Shown here: piece after piece, positions 1 to 9,239 of the stretch
How the letters are laid out: every line of letters begins with the position of its first letter
Position numbering within the stretch: position 1 is the first letter of the stretch
Assembly: GCA_937930305.1 (NCBI GenBank)
Contig: CALGLE010000020.1
Span: 1-64,000, forward strand
Length of the DNA stretch: 64,000 nt
From: an uncultured Granulosicoccaceae bacterium
Lineage (GTDB): Bacteria > Pseudomonadota > Gammaproteobacteria > Granulosicoccales > Granulosicoccaceae
Direction of reading: 5' to 3'
Notes under the pieces: model-generated
What the model was told of the DNA's origin: nothing
Database searches by the model: none
The model's input: the letters and a program-made list of their open reading frames with translations, nothing else
Position numbers and translations under genes: made by a program

Positions 1-145
1 TTTAAGAATCTGGGAGAGAATCGTATTACAATGAGCCATGGCCTGGTTTCGCTTTGTTTCAAGGTTTTTTTAAGCGATTACATTGTAACAACATGGTGAG
101 ATCAGGCCATACTCATCGCTGAGTTAATGGGACAGCAGTGATCGA

Positions 146-838
146 GTGTATTTTTTGGGTGCTGACAGACTGGGCCGCGATATTTTCAGTCGAATTGTCA
201 TGGGCACGCGCATCTCTATGTCGATCGGTTTGGTTGGCGTTGTGGTTTCGCTGTTAATCGGGGTCACCTTGGGTGGTGTTTCAGGCTACTACGGCGGTTG
301 GGTAGATAATCTGATCCAGCGTCTGATCGAATTCATTCGTTCAATCCCAACGATTCCCTTATGGATGGGTTTGGCCGCCGCCATACCATTGAGTTGGCCA
401 CCGCTGCGCACCTACTTCATCGTCACATTAATCGTATCGATGATCGGCTGGACCAGCCTAGCGCGGGAAGTGCGCGGTAAGTTCCTCAGTCTTCGCAACG
501 ATGAATTTATAACCGCTGCTCGACTGGACGGCTTAACGGATTGGGAGGTGATCTGGAAACACATGGTGCCCTCCTTTTCAAGCCACATTATTGCGTCGTT
601 AACGCTGGCCGTGCCACTGATGATTCTGGCGGAAACCTCGTTATCGTTTCTGGGTATCGGTCTCCAACCTCCCACCGTTTCATGGGGCACCTTGTTGAAA
701 GAAGCTCAAAATATTCGCACCATCATACAAGCCCCTTGGTTACTCATTGCCCCGGGCACCATGATCGTCGTCGCCGTGCTCGCGCTCAACTTTTTAGGAG
801 ACGGCCTTCGTGATGCCGCAGACCCCAATGCACACTGA
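146..838 (+). CDS. Peptide ABC transporter permease (DppC/OppC type), N-terminally truncated
   Basis: Inner-membrane permease of a di/oligopeptide-type ABC importer. The 230-residue product opens with the conserved LGADRLGRDIFSR motif that in family members follows TM1 and a periplasmic stretch, so roughly the first 70-150 residues are missing. TM segments are near residues 25-47, 91-107, 150-170 and 200-218. The EAA-type coupling loop (TAARLDGLTDWEVIWKHMVP) lies near 122-141. Upstream of the GTG at 146 the same frame has stops at 32, 71, 86 and 125, and the other frames are also closed, so the N-terminus is not simply in another frame here. The 3' end overlaps the following ATPase gene. Probably non-functional, unless the upstream bases contain sequencing errors. 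Confidence 0.8.
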   Translation: MYFLGADRLGRDIFSRIVMGTRISMSIGLVGVVVSLLIGVTLGGVSGYYGGWVDNLIQRLIEFIRSIPTIPLWMGLAAAIPLSWPPLRTYFIVTLIVSMIGWTSLAREVRGKFLSLRNDEFITAARLDGLTDWEVIWKHMVPSFSSHIIASLTLAVPLMILAETSLSFLGIGLQPPTVSWGTLLKEAQNIRTIIQAPWLLIAPGTMIVVAVLALNFLGDGLRDAADPNAH

Positions 839-1836
839 ACCGATGATAAAAATTCGGGATCTGCAGACGCACTTCTTCACCGACGATGGTGTTGTGAAAG
901 CGGTGGAAGGTGTGGACCTTGATGTGTACGCCAATCGTACGCTATGTGTTCTAGGAGAATCCGGTTGCGGCAAGTCCATCCTGGCACGCTCCATCTTGCG
1001 CATTGTTGATGCACCTGGGCGAATCGTTAACGGCTCAATTCTGTACTGCAACGCCAAGGGTGAAATTGTGGACCTGGCAAAAGTGCGGCACGGCTCGCGC
1101 ACTTCGTAGCGTTCGCGGCCAGGACATTGCGATGATCTTTCAGGAACCGATGTCTTCTTTGGGCCCCATTCAGAAAATTGGCAAACAAATCACCAAAACC
1201 ATCTTGTTACATCGAAAAATGAGCAAAGTCGAAGCGCGTGAAACAGCGATCGAGTTGCTGAACCGAGTGGGCATTCCCAAACCCACCGAACGCTTTGACG
1301 CATATCCCTTTGAACTCTCTGGTGGCATGCGACAACGCGCCATGATTGCGATGGCATTGTCTTGCCAGCCACGCTTATTGATTGCAGACGAACCCACCAC
1401 CGCGCTGGATGTCACCACACAGGTACAGATTCTCGACCTCATTGCGGAACTGAAAGAGGAATTCCAAATGGGTGTCATGCTAATTACCCACGATCTGGGC
1501 GTGGTAGCGGAAGTGGCTGAGGATGTGGTGGTGATGTATATGGGGCAAATTGTTGAGAAGAGTGATGTTATGTCCCTGTTCGAATCTCCAAAGCATCCGT
1601 ACACAAAAGCGCTACTCGATTCCATTCCTCGCATGGGTGCGTTTCCTAACAAACGGTTACCGGCAATTAAAGGAATGGTTCCCCATCCTTTGGCAAGACC
1701 CTCAGGTTGCGCCTTTCGTACCCGTTGCACACACGTTGTACCCGGTTTGTGTGATCAGGATTCCCCACCGATGACTCAACTTGGCCGCTCACAGGCCGCG
1801 TGCTTTCTGCATACATCAGGTGAACCGCATGATTGA
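810..1836 (+). pseudogene. Peptide ABC transporter ATP-binding protein (OppD/DppD type), frameshifted
   Basis: Cytoplasmic ATPase energising the peptide importer, split over two frames. The first frame (810-1109) carries the N-terminus and Walker A (GESGCGKS) and ends at a TAG at 1107. The frame one base over carries the Q-loop (MIFQEPMSS), signature (LSGGMRQR), Walker B (LLIADEPTTALD), H-loop (ITHDLG) and the C-terminal Cys-containing oligopeptide motif to 1836. Homology passes from one frame to the other between about 1081 and 1107 (LAKVRHGSR to ALRSVRGQD), consistent with a single-base indel. AGGAG at 796-800 supports a start at GTG 810 or ATG 813, overlapping the permease end. Either a real inactivating indel or an assembly error. 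Confidence 0.85.
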
Positions 1837-2812
1837 TGTAATCCTTGAGGTGCGCAACCTCGACATGCATTTTCCAATCAAAAAAAGCCTTTTTGCTCAA
1901 TCCGCCAAAAGCGTGCATGCGGTTGACGATGTTTCCTTTACCGTTCTGCGTGGTGAAACGTTTGGAATTGTTGGTGAATCAGGCAGCGGCAAATCGACCT
2001 TGGGCCGCTGCATCATGCAAATCGAGACACCATTGAAAGGTTCTGTAAAATTTCACCCGTCCTGGAACGCAAGTGTGGAATTGGTCGGCGCGCCGCAACA
2101 AGAGCTGCGTAAAGTCTGGCAAGACATGCGTATGGTATTTCAAGATCCTCAGTCGTCTTTGAATCCGCGTCTGCGCGTGCTCGAATTGGTGGGACAATGC
2201 TTACGCAAATCCGAAGGGCTTTCCGGAGACGCACTCGCAGATCGTGTTTCAGCTCTGTTGGAACAGGTTGGCCTTCATAAGGAGTTTTTACTCCATTACC
2301 CCAATTCGTTTTCCGGTGGCCAGCGTCAACGTCTGGGCATTGCGCGCGCCTTAGCAACTCGCCCTGAACTGATTATCGCCGACGAGGCCGTATCAGCGCT
2401 CGATGTGTCAATTCAGGCACAAACACTGAACTTAATGCAGGATTTACAGGAAGAATTTCTCTTAACGTTCGTGTTTATCGCGCATGACCTGGCGGTTGTT
2501 GAACACTTCTGCGATCGGGTTGCCGTCATGTATCAAGGCCAAATCGTGGAACTTGCCTCCACCGATGAATTGTTCAATGATCCAAAGCACCCTTACACAC
2601 GCGCTTTGCTCGATGCCATGCCAGTGCCTAACCCCAGAGCGCGTCGAAAACGTAAAATATCTGTGGCAATAAAGGATGAGGAAATCAGCCCTATCGGTTG
2701 CCGATTTGTATCCCGCTGCCCACATGCGGAACGCATTTGCCAAACACATCCTCCACCAAAACTGCCCGTCAACGGCTTCGATGTGCTGTGTCACTTCGCC
2801 GGAGAGATTTGA
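1829..2812 (+). CDS. Peptide ABC transporter ATP-binding protein (OppF/DppF type)
   Basis: Second ATPase of the peptide importer, 327 residues and apparently intact. Walker A (GESGSGKS) is near residue 51, the Q-loop ([13 protein letters not shown]) near 107, signature ([15 protein letters not shown]) near 165, Walker B ([12 protein letters not shown]) near 187 and the H-loop (IAHDLAV) near 222. The C-terminal oligopeptide/dipeptide motif with cysteines ([14 protein letters not shown]) is present. The ATG at 1829 is chosen because AGGTGA sits five bases upstream and the gene overlaps the preceding ATPase by 8 bases, as in intact opp/dpp operons. Walker B reads DEAVSALD rather than DEPTSALD, which is common in OppF-type subunits. 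Its partner genes upstream look broken. Confidence 0.88.
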   Translation: MIDVILEVRNLDMHFPIKKSLFAQSAKSVHAVDDVSFTVLRGETFGIVGESGSGKSTLGRCIMQIETPLKGSVKFHPSWNASVELVGAPQQELRKVWQDMRMVFQDPQSSLNPRLRVLELVGQCLRKSEGLSGDALADRVSALLEQVGLHKEFLLHYPNSFSGGQRQRLGIARALATRPELIIADEAVSALDVSIQAQTLNLMQDLQEEFLLTFVFIAHDLAVVEHFCDRVAVMYQGQIVELASTDELFNDPKHPYTRALLDAMPVPNPRARRKRKISVAIKDEEISPIGCRFVSRCPHAERICQTHPPPKLPVNGFDVLCHFAGEI

Positions 2813-2849
2813 TACAAAACCGCCCGCGCTGGTTACATAGGGAGTGCAT

Positions 2850-2866
2850 TCACAATATTTTTGTGA
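2850..2866. promoter_or_regulatory. Inverted repeat between opp operon and unknown gene
   Basis: TCACAA, a 5-base AT spacer, then TTGTGA form a perfect 6+6 inverted repeat in the gap after the oppF-like gene and about 110 bases before the next start. It could be an operator for the 2978 gene or a weak transcript-end hairpin. There is no U-tract typical of an intrinsic terminator after it. Confidence 0.3.
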
Positions 2867-2977
2867 CATTGACACCCGAAAACGATCAAAATGCTGCATG
2901 ACACGTTTAACAGCGAAGTTTTGGAATGATTGCTGCCACACGCAATCGATAGAAAACCTTTGCAGAACCTTCAATCT

Positions 2978-4414
2978 ATGAAACCCGATCAGCTATCACA
3001 AACGCAAAGAATCAGCAGCCGCACCACCACGAACAAAGCACTGCGCATCAATCTAGATGAGAAAAAATACGGCACTATTGCCGAAATCGGTGCCGGGCAA
3101 GAAGTTGCTAGGCATTTTTTCTTGGCAGGCGCCGCAGCTGGTACCGTTGCCAAAACCATATCCGCATACGATATGCAGTTCTCGGATGCCATATACGGTG
3201 TGCAAGACAGTGGGCGATACGTATCCAAAAGCCGCGTTGATGCCATGCTGACTAAAGAGTACGATTTGGTGATTAATCGCGTTAGCGATTCACGACCCAA
3301 AGCGTCGCGATTTTTTGCCTATGCTGCCACCGTATCAGCCAAAAGTTATAACCGAGACAACGAATGCCATGCTTGGTGTGGGGTGCGTATTCAAACCTAC
3401 CCAGGAGCGGCGCCCACCGATGTTATCGTTCATGTTCGCATGCACGACAAAACGGCTGAACAACAGCAAGAAACGCTCGGGGTGCTGGGTGTGAATCTTA
3501 TTTATGCAGCGTACTACTATTTTGAAGATGCCCGAAAAATCATAAATTCATTAACCGATAACTTAGGCATTGATCAAATCGAAATCGACTCCATTGATTT
3601 TCAAGGCCCCTACTTTGACGACATCGACAATCGAGCCATCAATTTACACCTGATTCGCAGTTGGAAAACGCGTGCGATTATTTTTTGCCCCGATGGAACG
3701 GTCGCCGTGCCTGCAAATATTTTATATAAGAAGAATGTGTTAACCATTCGCGGCTCGTTTAAACCCGTCACTAAACTGAATGTTGACATGATCGAACAAG
3801 GCATCGAAGCCTTTAAGCATGGAACGGATGTCAATGAAGACAACACACTCGTGTTAGCGGAAATCTCACTCAATGATCCAAAAGGCAACGATTTAATGGT
3901 GCCCGAGGAAGATCTCATCAGCCGAGTGCGTTTGTTGAACTCATTAGGTTACAGCGTAATGATTTCGGATTACACACGATACTTTTCTTTGCGGGCCTAC
4001 TTTCGCCAATACACATCCCTGCAAATTGGCATCGTGTTGGGCATGAGAAACATGCGAGAAATATTCGATGAAGACAGTTATGTTGGCGTGGAGGGCGGAA
4101 TTTTGGAAGGCTTTGGCAAACTCTTCCCTGACAACACCCGATTGTTTGTCTATCCAGAATTGGATGAAGCCGGTGAACTGTGTGAATTCACCTCATTAAA
4201 AGTACCCGATCACCTACGTTTTCTATATCGACATCTGCTCGAGAACCAATTTGTTTCTGGCATCAGCTGTGGCGATCAAAGTCTTCTAACGGTTTATTCT
4301 CGAGATATCTTAAAACAAATTCCCAACGGACGTGGAGATTGGGAAACTCAACTACCTGATCCGATTTCTTCGAAAATCATTGAACAAGGTTTGCTGGGAT
4401 ATCGGGAACGTTAG
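2978..4414 (+). CDS. Conserved protein of unknown function
   Basis: Predicted 478-residue soluble protein with no signal peptide or membrane helix. Near the N-terminus it has a Gly-rich conserved-looking block (IAEIGAGQEVARHFFLAGAA) around residues 33-52, then alternating alpha/beta sequence. I recognise the block from a conserved bacterial family of similar length that public annotation sometimes mislabels, for example as TonB-dependent receptor; nothing here supports a beta-barrel. ATG 2978 is preferred to the in-frame TTG 2930 because the resemblance begins shortly after it, although no clear Shine-Dalgarno is visible. It stands alone, between the opp remnant and the convergent lacI-type gene 14 bases beyond its stop. 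Function not assigned. Confidence 0.7.
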   Translation: MKPDQLSQTQRISSRTTTNKALRINLDEKKYGTIAEIGAGQEVARHFFLAGAAAGTVAKTISAYDMQFSDAIYGVQDSGRYVSKSRVDAMLTKEYDLVINRVSDSRPKASRFFAYAATVSAKSYNRDNECHAWCGVRIQTYPGAAPTDVIVHVRMHDKTAEQQQETLGVLGVNLIYAAYYYFEDARKIINSLTDNLGIDQIEIDSIDFQGPYFDDIDNRAINLHLIRSWKTRAIIFCPDGTVAVPANILYKKNVLTIRGSFKPVTKLNVDMIEQGIEAFKHGTDVNEDNTLVLAEISLNDPKGNDLMVPEEDLISRVRLLNSLGYSVMISDYTRYFSLRAYFRQYTSLQIGIVLGMRNMREIFDEDSYVGVEGGILEGFGKLFPDNTRLFVYPELDEAGELCEFTSLKVPDHLRFLYRHLLENQFVSGISCGDQSLLTVYSRDILKQIPNGRGDWETQLPDPISSKIIEQGLLGYRER

Positions 4415-4428
4415 CCATTGATTAAGCG

Positions 4429-5505
4429 CTATCGATCCGGCAAGTTCTCCTCAACATAAATTTCGATCCGGCTGCGCTCTTGCAGAGCATTGTACGGTGT
4501 GCCATCTACAGTAGCCCGCATAAGCCGCACAGCACTTCCGACAATGTGCACAGCATCCTGAGAAATAACGGCGTCAAAACACCGCGTTCGCAGAGCTGAA
4601 CGCGACAGTGGGGTTAACTCATGCGCGATAACCGACAACTTGGGATGATGTGCTCTTAGAAACTCAATCAATACCTCATTATTTGTGGTGGTTGAGTAAA
4701 TGCCTTTGATGCTCGGCCAGCGAGCAAACACTCTGGGTAAGACCTCATGCGCCTGTGGGTGCCCATCGCGCATAACGACGGTCGGCAGAATAGACAAGTG
4801 AGCAAATCGCTGCGCGATAAGAGAATCAAATCCAAAACGCCGCTCTAAAAAACTTCTGGAAAATGGTGAATCTGCGAGCACTAGTATCTTTGCACAGCTG
4901 ACGTGGTTCTCACTCATATCAGGTACGTTAACGAACCTTCCTATCAGCTTCGCTGCGGTTTGCCCGGCTTTGATATTGTCCACCCCGACAAAGTGATCCC
5001 GAGGGGAACTGGGCAGATCGGTTAACAAGGCGACGACCGTAATTCCTCGTTCACGGGCGCGGGCCACGGCATCTCGTACCGTGGGTGTCTCAGGAGCAAC
5101 CAAAGCGACACCATCGGTTGTTTCAATGGTGAGTGAATCCAATACCGCACTTATTTCGTTGGAGTTTCGCGTTGGCACACGCTGGGTGCGTAAATAAGTT
5201 CGCTCGTTCGCATACAAAGCCATATGATCTTCCACATGAGCTTGCAGAAAATCAAAGTACTCACCTCGGGTGTCAGGTAGCAAAAAAAGAAAACGATACA
5301 CCCGCTGCCTAGCCAGATTAGCGGCAGCGGTGTCGCGAACATAACCCAGTTCATCAACCGCACGATTTACCCGAGCAATCGTCACCGCACGAACACCCGG
5401 TCGTTCGTTTAATACACGATCGACTGTCGCTAAACTGACCCCAGCACTACGAGCAATATCGTTAATGGTGGGTTTTGCAATGCTATGTAAAGTTGCCTTA
5501 TTCAT
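4429..5505 (-). CDS. LacI-family transcriptional regulator of the triose/polyol ABC operon
   Basis: 358-residue LacI/GalR regulator. The N-terminal helix-turn-helix (TINDIARSAGVSLATVDRVL) spans about residues 13-32 with the hinge helix near 55-66. The remainder is a periplasmic-binding-protein-like effector domain of the ribose/xylose-binding type (DTRGEYFDFLQAHVEDH onward). It is the last gene of the minus-strand operon, 14 bases after the dihydroxyacetone kinase, so it is likely autoregulated and senses the transported sugar or a phosphorylated product. The palindrome at 12833-12848 upstream of the first gene of the operon is a candidate operator. Effector unknown. Confidence 0.85.
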   Translation of the reverse strand: MNKATLHSIAKPTINDIARSAGVSLATVDRVLNERPGVRAVTIARVNRAVDELGYVRDTAAANLARQRVYRFLFLLPDTRGEYFDFLQAHVEDHMALYANERTYLRTQRVPTRNSNEISAVLDSLTIETTDGVALVAPETPTVRDAVARARERGITVVALLTDLPSSPRDHFVGVDNIKAGQTAAKLIGRFVNVPDMSENHVSCAKILVLADSPFSRSFLERRFGFDSLIAQRFAHLSILPTVVMRDGHPQAHEVLPRVFARWPSIKGIYSTTTNNEVLIEFLRAHHPKLSVIAHELTPLSRSALRTRCFDAVISQDAVHIVGSAVRLMRATVDGTPYNALQERSRIEIYVEENLPDR

Positions 5506-5519
5506 CCATGTCCGTTGAA

Positions 5520-7145
5520 TTAGATCCGTTTAGCAAGCCCCTCAAACACTAACGCAACCGCTTCAGCACCCGGGTCGTTATGACCGGCAAGATTTTCTTT
5601 CGGTACATACGCTGCCCGCCCGGCTTTGGCTTTATGTATGTTAGCGGTGTTGTCAGCACCAGTTCTAGCTTCGGCGGCGGCTTTTGCTAGCCCTGAAGGT
5701 AAGGCGTCTAAGGCAGGTTTTAAGGCATCAACCATGGTGCGGTCACCCGCTACAGCGCCGCCGACCTCACTCACCCGCTCCAAACCAACCGATAGCGCTT
5801 TCTCAATCGACAGTCCACGGGCACAGGCGTCTCCTGTGGCGTTGAAAAAGATAGCCAAAATAACACCCGATGACCCGCCCATGGTTTGACTGAGTTCATT
5901 GCCTAATGCGGGCATTAGCTGAGTTAAATCGGCCAGTGGCATTTTGTCGATGTTCTGAATTAACGAGCGGGCTGCTGCCGACAATGTGCTGCCTGTATCG
6001 CCATCGCCGGATTTTGCGTCCAGCGAATTCAGTTCGCTTTCCGCGCCGATCAATAAATTACAAATGGCGGTAATGGTGTCGCGAGTTTGCGGATGCTCAG
6101 ACGCAATGGGTTGAATGGGTGATAGCCCATCGGGCAATCTTTCTAGTTTTACATCGGATAAAGCTTGTACGCCGGGCCACGTTGCCAGAGCAACGGGCTC
6201 CTGCAGCGCAGATAGTAACGCTTCATCAACCGGCAAAATTGACACAGAAAAACCGTGCATATCAAGGGCTGTCATCAACGGTGATGGACCCACAATGTGG
6301 GTTAAGTTTTTAAACTGTTTGCTTTGTGCCAGCTCATTAGCCAGCACGGACATTTCTAATGGCGTGGTTGCCCCCAAATTGTTCAACAACGCCACTATGG
6401 GTTGGTCTCCTGCATGAGGGGCTAACTTTTCCAATACCCGATTCATGGCATCGCGTGCACCGCTTAAACTGACTTGCTCAACGCCGGCCTCACCATGAAT
6501 GCCTAAACCTAACTCGGCTTTTCCTTCAGCAATGCGATCCTCTTTGGTTGAACCGGGCACCGTGCACGTGTCGAGTGACATACCAATAGAGGCGGCCCCG
6601 GCAACAACCTTGGCTGCCACGGCCGCAACGTCTTCGAGTGACGATCCGGCTTGTGCAGCCGCACCCGCAATTTTATGCACAAACAAAGTACCGGCTAAAC
6701 CGCGAGGCTGTGGCAGATCCGGTAAGGCAATGTCGTCATCGACGATGACCATCTCTACTTTGTGGCCCAGCGCGCGAGCTCGTTCGGCGGCTAGTCCAAA
6801 ATTTAAACGGTCGCCCGTGTAATTTTTAACAATTAACAAGCAGCCCGGATCACCGGTTACTGCGAGGATGCCGGCGAGAACCGCATCCACTGAGGGCGAT
6901 GCAAACACTTCACCACACACCGCAGCGGTTAACATGCCTTGCCCGACGAACCCCGCATGTGCTGGCTCATGACCCGAACCCCCACCCGAGATTAAGGCAA
7001 CCATCGACTTATCCCAATCGGTTCGATACACCACTTTAATGTGTGGGTATCCATCTAAACGACATAAGCTGCCGCCGCTAGTAACCAATAAGCCATCAAT
7101 TGCTTCTGTTACTAGACTCTCTTTGTCATTAATAAATTGTGTCAT
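5520..7145 (-). CDS. Dihydroxyacetone kinase, fused DhaK-DhaL (ATP-dependent)
   Basis: Single-chain kinase of 541 residues that phosphorylates dihydroxyacetone or a related short keto-sugar or aldose using ATP. The DhaK domain (about 1-330) has the substrate-binding motif ISGGGSGHEPAHAGFVGQGM, whose His forms the hemiaminal with the carbonyl substrate. The DhaL domain (about 350-541) has the nucleotide/Mg motif KSGDGDTGSTL and the later GGSSGV loop. Fusion of both domains without DhaM indicates the ATP-dependent rather than the PTS-dependent type. The start overlaps the upstream ATPase stop by four bases (ATGA), so translation is probably coupled. It is the only metabolic enzyme of the operon, which points to a substrate that is phosphorylated directly after uptake. 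Confidence 0.9.
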   Translation of the reverse strand: MTQFINDKESLVTEAIDGLLVTSGGSLCRLDGYPHIKVVYRTDWDKSMVALISGGGSGHEPAHAGFVGQGMLTAAVCGEVFASPSVDAVLAGILAVTGDPGCLLIVKNYTGDRLNFGLAAERARALGHKVEMVIVDDDIALPDLPQPRGLAGTLFVHKIAGAAAQAGSSLEDVAAVAAKVVAGAASIGMSLDTCTVPGSTKEDRIAEGKAELGLGIHGEAGVEQVSLSGARDAMNRVLEKLAPHAGDQPIVALLNNLGATTPLEMSVLANELAQSKQFKNLTHIVGPSPLMTALDMHGFSVSILPVDEALLSALQEPVALATWPGVQALSDVKLERLPDGLSPIQPIASEHPQTRDTITAICNLLIGAESELNSLDAKSGDGDTGSTLSAAARSLIQNIDKMPLADLTQLMPALGNELSQTMGGSSGVILAIFFNATGDACARGLSIEKALSVGLERVSEVGGAVAGDRTMVDALKPALDALPSGLAKAAAEARTGADNTANIHKAKAGRAAYVPKENLAGHNDPGAEAVALVFEGLAKRI

Positions 7146-8149
7146 GCTGAATCCCTAATAATTCTTTGCCCATCTTTGTCGAAACAAAGCGGATTGAGTG
7201 GTTGTATATTGACGCTTGTGCCCGCGCTAAACGGATTACCAGACGGGCTTAACACGGTTATTGCGTGGCCATTTAAGTCCAAATGTAGGCGAGTGTGATC
7301 CCCTAAATGCTCAATACGCTTCACGGATGCGGCCTGACCTTCCCCAAACTTAACGTGTTCAGGCCTTAAGCCGATCGTTTGCGTCAACCCATCGGATAAA
7401 TTAAATAGCTCTGCCGGAAGTAAGTTAATTCGAGGTGACCCCAATCGACTCGCCACGTATTCGCTGGCCGGCGCTTCATAAATTTCTCTGGGGGTACCAA
7501 ATTGAACCAAGCGTCCCTCCTGCAGCACACCCACATGGGTGGCCATGGTCATCGCCTCAGTTTGATCGTGCGTCACGTACAGTAACGTTGCGCCCAGTTC
7601 AGAATGGATTCGTTTTAATTCAATACGCAAATCAGCGCGTAAACGAGCGTCTAATGAACTCAAGGGTTCATCCATCAGATAGATGGCCGGGTCACGCACT
7701 AACGCACGGCCAATCGACACCCGTTGCATTTCACCACCAGAGAGCTCGGTGGCTCGATTATCTAATTTATGACTGATTTGCAGTATGTCCGCCACCTCGG
7801 CCACTTTCGCTACGATGTCGGCTTTGCTGGTTTTTAAAATGGGTGAACGTAACGGAAAAGATAAATTCTCTCGTACGCTGAGATGCGGATATAAGGAATA
7901 CTGCTGAAACACCATAGCCACATCACGTTGGGCCGGTGTTTCGTTGTTGACTACCCGCCCATCAATCGAGATGGTGCCTTTATCGTTTTTCTCCAGCCCA
8001 GAAATTAACCGCAGCGTGGTTGTCTTGCCCGCACCGGTTGGGCCAAGCAAAACCACAAAGCTGCCATCATCAATGGTCATCGACATATCGATGACGGCGT
8101 GCTTTTTGCCGAACGATTTACTGAGCTGCTCTAGAATCACTTCAGCCAT
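7142..8149 (-). CDS. Sugar/polyol ABC transporter ATP-binding protein (MalK/UgpC type), copy 1
   Basis: 335-residue ATPase of a CUT1-type carbohydrate importer. Walker A reads GPTGAGKTT (about residues 36-44), Q-loop MVFQQYSLYP (about 80), signature LSGGEMQRVSIGRAL (about 136), Walker B YLMDEPLSSLD (about 157) and the H-loop VTHDQTEAM (about 191). A C-terminal TOBE-type regulatory domain follows, with the IGLRPEHV motif. It overlaps the stop of the second ATPase by 8 bases and is followed by the kinase with a 4-base overlap. Two different ATPases in one operon suggest a heterodimer, as known for glycerol-type GlpST importers. Confidence 0.88.
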   Translation of the reverse strand: MAEVILEQLSKSFGKKHAVIDMSMTIDDGSFVVLLGPTGAGKTTTLRLISGLEKNDKGTISIDGRVVNNETPAQRDVAMVFQQYSLYPHLSVRENLSFPLRSPILKTSKADIVAKVAEVADILQISHKLDNRATELSGGEMQRVSIGRALVRDPAIYLMDEPLSSLDARLRADLRIELKRIHSELGATLLYVTHDQTEAMTMATHVGVLQEGRLVQFGTPREIYEAPASEYVASRLGSPRINLLPAELFNLSDGLTQTIGLRPEHVKFGEGQAASVKRIEHLGDHTRLHLDLNGHAITVLSPSGNPFSAGTSVNIQPLNPLCFDKDGQRIIRDSA

Positions 8150-9239
8150 GAGCTATGACCCCATCGTTGAGCACGGAACGAATAGCCGCACCGCTACTTT
8201 TATCGAACAAGCTAATGGTGTCGGCTATGAACGATAAGCTGACCTGGTCACCAACAGAGACAGGATGGTCGGCATCAACACGCGCTTTGATCTCCCCGTA
8301 GTCGGTGTCTAGTACGACGATTTGTGTGGTACCTAAATATTCCAACGCACCGACTTTTCCACGTATTCCCCCCTCGTCACGGAGCTGCACATGTTCGGGT
8401 CGTACACCTAACACCAAATCCCCTTGATGAGCGCTAAGTTGTTGCGGCACGGTCACGCAAGTGTTTCCGAGCGTGACCGTTGTATCACCTACCGCAACGG
8501 ATCCATTGAACGATATAAAATTCATGGACGGAGAGCCGATAAAGTCGGCAACAAATAAGCTGGCCGGTTTATCGTAAATATCGCGAGGGGTGCCAAATTG
8601 TTCAACTACCGCGTTGTTCATCACCACGATTTTATCACCCATTTGCATGGCTTCGAGTTGATCGTGTGTGACGTATACGGTGGTAGCCCCCATTCGGTCG
8701 TGCAAGGCACGAAGCTCTTCCGACATGTGTTCACGAAATTCAGCATCCAATGCCCCTAAGGGTTCATCCATCATAAACGCCTTGGGATCTCGAACAATGG
8801 CGCGACCTAACGCGACCCGTTGCCGATCCCCTCCCGAGAGCCCACCCACCGGTTTATTGAGTATGTCTTCGATACCCAGAATATTGGCAACTTCGGCCAC
8901 CTTGGCTTTTACGTCTTTGCGCCGCATGCCCTGACTGATGAGTGGGTAACTGATGTTTTTACGCACGTTCATGTGGGGGTATAGAGCAAACATCTGAAAC
9001 ACAAACGCGATGTCACGTTGGGAAGGAGGCCTTTGACTGATTTCCTCACCGTCGAGAAAGATTTCACCTGAGCTAGGCAGTTCTAACCCAGCAATCATGC
9101 GAAGTGTGGTGGTTTTGCCACAGCCAGAAGGCCCCAACAGCATAAAGAACTCACCGTCTTCAATTGTAAAAGAGGATTCTTGAACAGCGGTGAAGTCCCC
9201 AAAGTCTTTGCGCAGGTTTTTTATAATGATCTCAGCCAT
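8142..9239 (-). CDS. Sugar/polyol ABC transporter ATP-binding protein (MalK/UgpC type), copy 2
   Basis: 365-residue ATPase, the likely partner of the following one. Walker A GPSGCGKTT, Q-loop FVFQMFALYPHM, signature LSGGDRQRVALGRAI, Walker B FMMDEPLGALD and H-loop VTHDQLEAM are all present, followed by a TOBE domain (VLGVRPEHVQL). The start is set at ATG 9239 because the protein begins with the family sequence MAEIIIKNLRKDFG and this ATG shares its A with the stop of the small upstream gene (TAATG), implying coupled translation. The signature has Asp after GG where the partner has Glu, both tolerated. Confidence 0.88.
   Translation of the reverse strand: MAEIIIKNLRKDFGDFTAVQESSFTIEDGEFFMLLGPSGCGKTTTLRMIAGLELPSSGEIFLDGEEISQRPPSQRDIAFVFQMFALYPHMNVRKNISYPLISQGMRRKDVKAKVAEVANILGIEDILNKPVGGLSGGDRQRVALGRAIVRDPKAFMMDEPLGALDAEFREHMSEELRALHDRMGATTVYVTHDQLEAMQMGDKIVVMNNAVVEQFGTPRDIYDKPASLFVADFIGSPSMNFISFNGSVAVGDTTVTLGNTCVTVPQQLSAHQGDLVLGVRPEHVQLRDEGGIRGKVGALEYLGTTQIVVLDTDYGEIKARVDADHPVSVGDQVSLSFIADTISLFDKSSGAAIRSVLNDGVIAHG

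Noticed and set aside
810-1836. Programmed ribosomal frameshift in the OppD-type gene
   Set aside because: No slippery heptamer, stimulatory hairpin or pattern typical of programmed shifts; OppD proteins are not known to need one, and the neighbouring permease is also damaged.
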